Assembly: GCA_000708835.1 (NCBI GenBank)
Contig: DF237495.1
Coordinates: 1 to 58,902 of the forward strand
Reading direction: 5' to 3'
Length of the DNA: 58,902 bases
Source of the DNA: Klebsormidium nitens
Lineage: Eukaryota > Streptophyta > Klebsormidiophyceae > Klebsormidiales > Klebsormidiaceae
The position numbers and the translations under genes are program-made. Shown here one piece after another: positions 47,601 through 56,630 of the stretch. The notes beneath the pieces are model-generated. The model was not told where the DNA came from. It saw only the letters and a program-made list of their open reading frames with translations, and ran no database searches. Every line of letters starts with the position of its first letter. Position 1 is the first letter of the stretch.

Positions 47601-50600
47601 TGATCGGGGGAGAGTTCGTGGAGATTGACCGGGAGGGGCAGCTTATGGTCTCAGTTGGCAGACCGGTCAGGGGAAGCGCGTGGCTGCAACCGGGGCCCCG
47701 GGGACTCGTCGCGGCGCTCGATCAGATGTGAGACGACTCCTCCTTTGCGTTTTTATTCATCCATTCTTCTTCGTGTTCATCAGAGTGAAGAAATCAGCTC
47801 TTAGAACGTCGCACAAGGATAAACCTATAGATGCTCACGCTTGCAGAACCCTTATGCCCCGGGTGCGTCACGAGAAGACGACGTAGACCGCACCTCTTTT
47901 TGGTGATTCCGCGTTCTGATACGCCACGGGAAGAACGTGTTACCATATTCTTGGAGTATGTCTTCTCATCGATCGTGCTCGGTAACTGTACTCGATTCCT
48001 AGCCAGTGTATTGCCTTTGACCTCTAAAGATGATAATCCTTAATCCCCGTCAAAAGAGTTTGCATAAAGAAGTGCCGCAGAAACGAAGGAGAAAGAAGCA
48101 TCGCATCAATGTAGAGACTTCCAATCTCCTTGCAGGTCAAAGGAAAACGCATTCACTCCTACAACCGGCCCCGTCTGCGGGCCGCGCGGCGCGGCCGCGG
48201 CCCTCGACGCGCTCCTCGCGCTCGCGCACAGCGTCATGGACGAGCGCGGCTTCAGCGTGGGCCTCGCTGACGTCACCTTCGCAGACGCCCTGAAAGCTGA
48301 CGTCAGGTGGGAGCTCTTTGAGGCCTTCCAGCGGGAGACGCGCGGCGCGGCCGCGAGGGCGATGGCGGTGCGGCCCAAGCAGGTTTTGGGGGCTTTTGGG
48401 AAGGGGCGGTCGCGGGAGGACGAGAATTGCGCGCCCGGACTGATGCTTGCGAGTCAGAGCAGCGCCAAAGCAGTGCAGACAATCTTCAAGGTAAAGTCTA
48501 CTTTTTGGGTTGGAAGGTGACGTTGCAGTTGCTTGGAAAGAAATCTAATTTCGTCAGCCGCTGACGCGGGAGATAATTAAGCTGAGTGACAGACCTTTGC
48601 GCACATCCGCTATGCTTTCCATACGAAGCACGGCTCTTACATTTCGTGCTTGCCCCGTGTGGAAGTATTGTGTAACACCCTCAGATAATGCCATTCTCTA
48701 ATTACCACCGTTCCCTGATTTCCTTACGCCTACACTATATGCTACTGCGAAGAACCCCAAAATCGGCTTCACGCATCAAAGAACCTGGTGATATCGACCT
48801 CTCCCATCCTACTAAAGCGCAACCTAAGCGTTCACCCGAATTCTCAGCTCCACTCGTCAGCTTTCACGACTCACAAATCACAGTGGGGAAACTACTGTTT
48901 TGTGACTCACAAATCAATGCTACCGGAACAACCTTCACTCACCGACCAATCACCGCTCCTCTGCCACGACTATTCCTTCAAGCTGGCCCATCTGCTTCTT
49001 GGTTCTACCTTTCAAATGCGTTCAGTCTTGACCTGGAAGTCGCCTTAAATGAATCCGCCTCTCAGAAAGTGTGCCGTCAGCAATACCTCAACTCCGCAGA
49101 TAAAACCTAAACAAAATCTCATGTCACTATCCAACCGCCGCTTTTTTGCCAGGACTATTCCTCAAGACTCGCCCGCCTTCTGCTCCCCGTTCTACCGCCG
49201 ACAAACGCGTTCAAGCGCATGCTGGACGCCGGATCGAAGGGGTCCCCCTCCGACCTGGTGCAGCTGTGCCTGGCGGTGGGCCTGCAGGGGCACCTGGGCT
49301 CGGGCGCATTCCCACTCGCGGTCAGACAGGAGCTGTACGGGGCCCACTTCTTTTCCGAAGACGAGTGAGAATGCGCTCACGACGGCTACTCTGATTCATT
49401 CTGGCTCCTGACTTCCAGAGTTTCTCCTTCCGGGTTACTATTGCCATCCGTGCTTTCGATGCTTTCGATGGCTGAAGTACAACTGTACCTGCGTTTGAGC
49501 TCTAGTTCACGTCTTCTTCTGGTAGATCTTCAGGTGACCCAGCGGAACTTACAGGCTGTCACGAGAGACCTGTCAACGTCGTTTGTCTTCTTGGATACCT
49601 AAGAAAGCGGTGGATCGACGCCCTTTCAATCGAATGCATCCGACGCTGGAATTGGAAAAGCCAAACCGAATCCGTTCAGTTAGGCAGATACTCGGCGGAC
49701 CATACAAACTCAGACGGCGCCAATCTCAAGGTCCAGCAGATGATGGCACTTCTCGTTCCTGCAATGCCACTGATTCGCCGTTTGATCCTCTTCCAGGTTC
49801 GGCTCGCGCCTCTCTGCTGACGACGCGGCCGCGCGCGACGCCAAAGCGCGCAACTGCTCCCTCGACCAGTATCGCGAGGCCGCGGAGCCGCGCGCGCGTC
49901 TGCAACTCCTGTACGCCCAAGCAAACTTAGGGCTCGTCCCCGTCGGCTTTGGCGGGGCCGTGCTCGCGCGAGCGCGCGAGCAAGAGCCCATGAGCGACGC
50001 GCTGCGCGCGTGCGGGTTTTGGTGCACCGCGCAGGCGGGCCGGGACAGGAACATCGCACACCACCTGCTGACCGCTCTTCCCCATGGAATTGTGAGTTCT
50101 GGGTTCCTCGCTTTTCTGATTGCGTTCTATAAGTGCCGAGCCTTACGATTCTTCATTGAATCTGACATGGCCGAAGTTGTGAACGTCGATTTATAGTACT
50201 TTTGTAAAGTGTGTCCCTTCATTTGCTTCTTCAACGCACCTTCAACGGTGCGCAGCTCTGAATATACCAATGCACCTCATGAGTGCTTGATAGTTTCTGC
50301 TGTCTTCTTCGGACAATTTATGAGCTACGGAACTTGAAAGTTCGCATCCCACATGGAAGCAGCATCGACTTCATCGAACACGTCAGTAGTGCTGTGGGTT
50401 CGGTCACCTCATTTGCTGCCCCGACCTGGAAACTTTATAATAGTCGCTTTCGAATCCTTACAAATCTGTTGGACCACGTAGATCCCACTGCATCGCTGTC
50501 TTTTTATTGAATTGCTCCAGATGGCCTCCGAAAAAGAAGCAGGTTTTGCGAGAATCCGGAATTTTAAGTTCCCCGTTTGTCTTTCGGTTTGAATTCAGCA

Positions 50601-53600
50601 TTCCGAGTCCTCTGCTATCCTCCTTATCAGGGCTCCGGTTTGAGAGCCCAAATGGCTGACGTCAAGCTGGCGTATGACGGCACGTGCCGCGACCTCTCGG
50701 GCACGATCCTCTACTTCAACAAAGAAGCGGAGGGGCCGAACGACGTCGACGCGACACGTGGCGCCCTGCAATTGGACCCAGAAGAGAGCGCGGGAAGCCT
50801 GGCGTCATACGCGCTCAGCGAGCCAATGTCGCAGCAGGCGTTGAAGTCGAAGCACCCGGGGCAATACGCCGGGGAAACACTGGACGCGCTCGAGGTGAGC
50901 TAAAGCTTTATCGCCGGGGAAACAGTGGACAAGTTCGAGATCTCCATAACCAAAACTCATAAATCCCGGCGGCGGGCTAAAGCCGGAAGCACTTGGATTT
51001 TGCCAAGGAAATAGGCTTACCAGATGGAGACTCTGTGAAGGCATCTCTTCGGATTCAAGGCCGATTTTAATCAACTGGAAGGATGTTCTGAACCCCGGAA
51101 GATTCTGAAGCTGAACGCTTCAGGTCATGATGACGTAGATCTTTCAATGGTATTATTCTTGTAGCACGGTAGCGTTTTGATGGAATCTTGACTGCTGTTT
51201 TGAGGTTGTGTTCAGTTGATTCTTCAGTCACCACGTGGCTTCAGCGCGCGCTCAAGGCTTTAAGGAACCCTCACCGCCGTCAAACAATCAAAGATGTGAG
51301 AGTATGATCCGACGAAGATCCCCGCTTACCGGCCTCGTGGTTGCCCAAACCTTGACAAAATTTACGGACGCCCAATGTGAAATTCAAACCCTTCAGCACC
51401 CATTCGCTGAAAGCGCGCCCTCCTTCTTTCTCAACAGCTGGCTCTGCAACTGAAGACACCGGGCTCCAAGTTCTGCCACGTCATCCTGCCGTTTGTACCC
51501 GAGGTGAAGACGGGAGAAGAAGGGGCAGCGACGCCAGAGATAACGTCAGCCCGTGAAATCACGTCCCGAGATCCCGCCACCAGGAAGTGTCACGCGCTCA
51601 TGGACAAGATCCGGCACGTGACGCTGAAAGACATCGCAGCGGCATGGGAGATCAGGTGAGCGGAATTACAGCAAATTCAGATGTTTCAATGAATCTCTTA
51701 AGCTGGAACTAGTGTGGAGACCACTATCTCTAGGATCTTTGAGAGGACCGTCTGAGGAAGCAGCGGTGGCGTGATCCATGCCTTTCTGAAAGAGGTCAGA
51801 TTTCGACGCCTTCATGCACGCACCGGTTGATTGAACCTAAAATGTAGTGATACATGGAGGCCTACTGAACGTTTGCTTGGTAAGTCAGGTCCCGTAGCAT
51901 GGTGTAAGTACCGAGCGAAGCGCGCTCTCAGTTACTCAAAACCAGTCAAATCTCGACTCGACGGAGAATCAGACACGTGTCACTGTTTGTTTCTTGCAGG
52001 TACGATCCCAAGACGGCGCAGCGTGCCTACGACCAGCGCTCCAACTTCATCCTTTCCATCGAGCTGACGAAGCAGGTAAGAAGACTAATCTATTTTCCCG
52101 CATTCGGCGTTGCTGGCTTAGCTCTCATATCTGCTCGAGCCGTCATCTTGTCAGTGGAGTTTACTATGACTAAACTTTCGCCAGATTATGTGACGGCAGA
52201 ACTTCGGTGCAACGAGTGCGCGGCTGGCGATCAACTCCCATCAAAAAGGATCATCTAGAGTACGTCCACTTCCCTGGAAAACGAGCCCAAAGTCATCCAT
52301 AACTTTGAGGCAGCGCAAACAAGCAAGTGAAAGCACATGAAAGCACCCTTCTCACGGCAAAGATGTTGTGCTAAATCACGCTTTGGAAACCCAGTCCCGC
52401 ATGTTACCTACTTTCGTGGTGCGTAATTCACTAAAGAATGAGCAACCCTTTTCACAGGCCATCTTCGACCACCATCTCTTCGACGCCGTGCGCACTCTGG
52501 ACCTGCCACGTGTCCTGGGCGACGCGCAGCCGGGCTTCCGCGCGCGCGTGTGGACTGAGGTCACGTGCCATAAACCCGAGGGCGGTGCCGAGTGCCCCGC
52601 GTGCGCGCAGATGGCGGCGGACCTGGCGGCCGAAGCGCGCCTGGCCGCGCGCGCAGAAAAGTGGGTTCATATTCGCATATAAGATTTCTATTCCCTGAAA
52701 GCTGACGCAGAGAGTATCGACTTCTCAATACATGCTGGAGTTTTGATCATTGCTAAAACAATGGTGGCCTTGTTGTCGTCCAAGCTACTCCTGCACTCTA
52801 AGAAAGTTGTTGTCGAAATCGACAAAGGCAATATTGCCCCTGAGCATCTGAGGATTGTAATCTAGGCCATCAGATTCAAGCGGGCTGTCAAACATCAGGA
52901 TGCCTTTCTGTTCTTTTTATAGCTTGCAGCGATGTTTAATGCTCTCAAAACATTAGAAACCAACCACGAAAGCTCTCAACATCTGCCCAACCGGGTCTGG
53001 ATGTCGAAAATGTCTCAAGATCTTGCCATTGGCTTCCCAACTTTTGTAGCCTACTTCCCTGATCTTGAGCCGTCCGATGCCTTCCTTTTCGTCGATCGAA
53101 CGGTTCACGATCAGGAACCATGAGGGGAGCTTTCGGACGCAACGGCAGGTTTGATGCAAAGAGCTGTAAGCTCCATCAAACTCAGCCTCTTTGCAGCTCC
53201 TCCGTTGACGGCAGCGGTTACGAAGAGGACCCGCCCTCCGTTTTCGACAGTACGGCTCGCAAGCTGCGGGGGATGAGCCGGCAGGCTCTGCGAGAATATG
53301 CGGCGGTACGAGGGACCCCTGAAGTCATCAGTGGTTCTTGCAGCAGCGCGTCTCTGATTACAAGGATCATCGATTGCTGCAAGTGAGCTTCTTCAGTCTG
53401 GTATGCTGTGCGTGCCTCTGTTTTTCCATCCCGTAGCGCGGCGCTTCTGACAGTGGTCTGATTGTTTCGTTTCCCGAAACAGAAAACTTTTGGTGATTGG
53501 TTGCGGGCAAAGTAAAGAGAAATCTAGAATGATTGTCACCAGATATTTTTGTTCAATTGACGTTCTTCATGTGAAGTTTCTTTCTGAACCAAGTGAATTC

Positions 53601-56600
53601 ACCAGCTTTGAATGCCACAGTCAATCAAGCACAGACGTGCAAGGCTCTTTAAGCTTCTCGACTTGCAAAAGCCCTGGCTGACCGATGGCGAGACGTCACA
53701 ACTTCGCCAATGAGACACAACATCAATTTCTCTCAAAAACCAGCTAATCTATGTTAGATGAAGTCAGATCCGTCTCTCGTCGCCAGCTTCAAGTACAGCG
53801 AAGATCCTTGACCTTTCTTCAAACCCCGATCAATTTTATTACGCCCACAAACGCCTCGAGATATTTGCTTCGACAGGATCCATTCGGAGGCGTTCTTCAT
53901 CGAAAACCATCAAGTGCACCTTTTAGCGGTGCTGGCAGACCACGAGATAGACCTGAGAGCCCCCAAGAAGTTTCCGGGGATCGCGGCGGGGGACGAGGCG
54001 GGCGTGCTGATGGGAGCGCAGAACGCGCGCATTCGCGAGGCGGAGGATTTCCTGCGGACCACGCTCAAAGGTGAGTGGAACAGCTTTAAATCGTTGTTCG
54101 ATCCAATCTGGTAAATGAGATGTTTTCAGATGGTGAGAACACAGGTAAGGCCCCTGCAGTAAGAGTAAGAATCCCTCTTTGTGGGTGTGTGTTAATTTTG
54201 GGATGGTCGGGAACCTCTGAATTTCGGTTGGGGTCGGTAGGAGAAACAGAGGTTGAGATACTATTTACATGGTTTTCAAGGATCGGTTAGGGCCAAACAG
54301 GGCTGACTAGCAAGGACTATTTTTTTTTCCCCACCTCTGGTACAGATGCAGCAGCTTAAGGGAGGTAGATTTAAAGACTCGAATGATAAAATAGACTAGA
54401 GTAGAAGCCTTGCTACTCCTCCTGATCCGCTCGGTACCATTCGGGAAGATCATCATGTCTCACCAAAAGCTCTCTCCTGAGGAAGACCATGTCAGAAGTC
54501 TCTGAGAATTCAAGGACGTCGGATCGAATGCATCAAATTCTGTGAATTTGCGAGGCAGTGTGTTGACTTAGTGGCACGAATCCACTTGCAACAAAGACGC
54601 GCTTCGTTCAGATCCGTTACACGGGCGATCTAAAAGATCCGACTCGTTTTTGTCCTTCACAATTTGCCAAGCTTACAAAGTCAGGTTTTGACTGCCACAT
54701 GGATTCTTGCCAACCTTTTCCGCCGTTTCCTCTTGCAGGTGATCCGATGGTTACGGACCTCAAGCCCACCTTCACCGAATACAACCTCCTCTTTCCCCGG
54801 CCCACTCCGGTAGAACCTTCCCCGGTCACTGCCTCCTCAGCCGAACCACCGCTCAGCACACCGGGGCGGTTAATCGGGGAGGTCACGCTGGAGGTGACGT
54901 TACGGCGCCCGACGGGCAAAGCGTTAAAAAGGTGGAAACCGGTGGCGCACGCGGCCGCGGCCGCGGGGGGTTTGGTCGACGCGGTTGACTGGAACCGGGC
55001 GGTCTTGAAGCACCCGGGGGATGTGGAGAAAGTATATGGGCTGGGAACGGCGGAAGCTATGGTCAAAAAGGTCGGGAATCTTTGGTCTTTAAATCTTTTT
55101 GTTATGTTTGTCTTCTACGGTTGTCTGAATACAGCTCTTCTTTCCAGAGTGCTGTAATGAGTCCGTTCAAAACTGCCACTCAGTCTCGATATGCACCAGA
55201 TGCTTCTACAAATACGTATGAGACTTACGCAGAGGACTGATAAAGGTTGACGACCGCAACGGTTTGAAATCGTATTCGAGCAGATTCGTTTCGAAAACGA
55301 ACATCCGCCAGACTTTCTCATTCAGCACCAAAATTTCAAACGAGGTTTCATCCTGCAAAATTTTCCACTCTAGTTTGATCAGCCCATCGAGTGCTGAATA
55401 ATCCACAGGACTATCCTATAAGCCTACGGTTCACAAATGAACCATAAAGATATGCCCAGCCTTCAGACGCGTGCGTAAGTTCATTAATCTCTGACCATTA
55501 CAGACGCCCTTCCCAGGACTTCGGTTGCAGCAAAAATAAAAACGACGATACACAAAAGATAGCAGCACCAAGACTCGTCGAGAATCTTATCCCAAACCTT
55601 TCCCAAGCTCGGCCGTCTCTTCATCATTTTCGCTTCGCTTCATTTGCTCCTCTTCTCCTTTGCAGACCGTGACGTCGCTTTACGCCGAGGCAAAGGCCCC
55701 CGTCTACGAGCAGCACATCAATCTGGTTGCGGCGTGTATGGCCAAATCTGGGAAGCTCCGTCCGTTCACGTCCGCCGCGCTGAACCAGTCGCTCGGCGCC
55801 GCGAGGCGGCGGACGGAAAAGCACCGCGCGGAAACCGCGCCCATGCGACGCGCGCACTACGGGGTGAGTGCTGACCTCCAGAGAGCAAACATAGACTTTC
55901 ATACGACGAAATTTGAGGGTCTAAACAAGGGGCACTTCGGTTCTGTGGAGCTTTCTATCCTGCTTGTATTTCGCTGGCGAGGTCTTGAGAACGCTTTCTT
56001 TGGCGAAGATGTGAAAACGCAATAGGAGATTTTGAATGCTGATAAGAATGAGCGTATGACGGGTCAGAGAATTCATTTGCGTTTACAGGGGTATTGCCTG
56101 ACAAGATCCTGCCCACTCCAAGCTTCACAGCCTTCTTGTAGGATTGGAAGCGATCCTCGGACTTCCATTTCTGATTGCAATGGTCTTCGAAACTGTCACG
56201 AGCATTGGCTTAGCCGTGACGTCGGGTCGTGGGACTCGTATTTGAGCGTCAGTCCTCATAAGCAGAGTCCGAAACGAACTTTCTCCTTCTGGACAACGAC
56301 AGCCGTCATACATACAGTCAGAGCTCAATCAGCCACTAAATCTGCCGTCACCTGCGTTTGCAGGGTGCCTTCTCGACTTTCCAGCAGGCCGCGCTCCGCG
56401 GCGGCACGGAAACGCTCGCGAGCGCGGTCAGCCTGAGCGCGTTCGGGCGGAACGTTCCGCTGGGCACCGGCGGAAAGTTCGACCTTTTGCTCGATTTGAC
56501 TCGATTCCCCCCGGCGACTGTGATTCCTGAGAGAACCTGGCTATGTGTAGAAATGCCGGATGCGTTTAGGGAAACGGAAGCAGCTAGGGCCTCCGGAGAG

Positions 56601-56630
56601 GAGAAGAGGTCGGAAATCAACGAAGTTTAG
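41681..56630 (+). CDS. RNA polymerase IV/V-type largest subunit
   Basis: Twenty exons: 41681-41752, 42515-42665, 43109-43227, 43738-43839, 44460-44639, 45231-45533, 46008-46712, 47208-47727, 48136-48490, 49153-49364, 49797-50091, 50631-50894, 51438-51655, 52000-52075, 52458-52660, 53197-53382, 53877-54070, 54739-55070, 55666-55863 and 56364-56630. Total 4,952 nt, one short of a multiple of three because of a frameshift in exon 7; about 1,650 residues. Marks in order: KHSVARFDAK, zinc region CPTCGAYGRKCPGHFGHTDL and CFACG, WLLLTKLPIPPPHL, GKRVNHAGTSVISPDPSLPI, catalytic ADFDGD (46691-46705) with HVPQ, bridge-helix-like AFKRMLDAGSKGSPSDLVQL, YDGTCRDLSG and ALSEPMSQQAL. The bridge-to-YDG segment is short and diverged, LADV and YDGTxR match Pol IV/V rather than Pol II, and there is no heptad tail. 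These enzymes make RNA for RNA-directed DNA methylation. I cannot tell Pol IV from Pol V; it may predate that split. Confidence 0.9.
46186..46193 (+). other. Apparent 1-nt deletion in polymerase exon 7
   Basis: Upstream frame reads VPVEIAETL and then runs to a stop at TGA near 46208. The next frame continues the family with FRITDLNIDYWQEQV. The two meet at CGCTTTCC, where one extra T would join them. Exon 7 plus one base restores phase with exon 8 and makes the whole 20-exon CDS divisible by three. Confidence 0.8.
46235..46475 (+). other. Charged GW-containing insertion in polymerase core
   Basis: Between NALVGRSDG and the conserved LKVGDTLERSLRNGDRVV, exon 7 encodes about 75 residues of Glu/Lys/Arg/Pro/Gly-rich low complexity. 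The DNA repeats GGAGCGGAA-like words. GSGWVPRP and GPGWGSGSNW carry GW/WG dipeptides. Confidence 0.7.
48962..49033 (+). repeat. Decayed copy of polymerase exon 10 5' edge
   Basis: TGCCACGACTATTCCTTCAA and the next 50 bases repeat the acceptor and start of exon 10 (49147-49220, TGCCAGGACTATTCCTCAA), with shared CTTCT, GTTCTACC, AAATGCGTTCA or AAACGCGTTCA. It lies about 187 bp upstream. Its acceptor has decayed from CCAG to CCACG. Confidence 0.8.
50904..50945 (+). repeat. Decayed copy of polymerase exon 12 3' edge
   Basis: TCGCCGGGGAAACAGTGGAC then AAGTTCGAGAT follows directly after the exon 12 donor and repeats 50868-50896 (ACGCCGGGGAAACACTGGAC then GCGCTCGAGGT). Spacing is about 40 bp. The copied donor is lost (GAGAT for GAGGT). 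Confidence 0.85.

Noticed and set aside
53800-53822. U12-like branch word TCCTTGAC before polymerase exon 17
   Set aside because: No matching ATATCC or GTATCC donor upstream; the intron has clean GTGAGC and CAG ends in correct phase.
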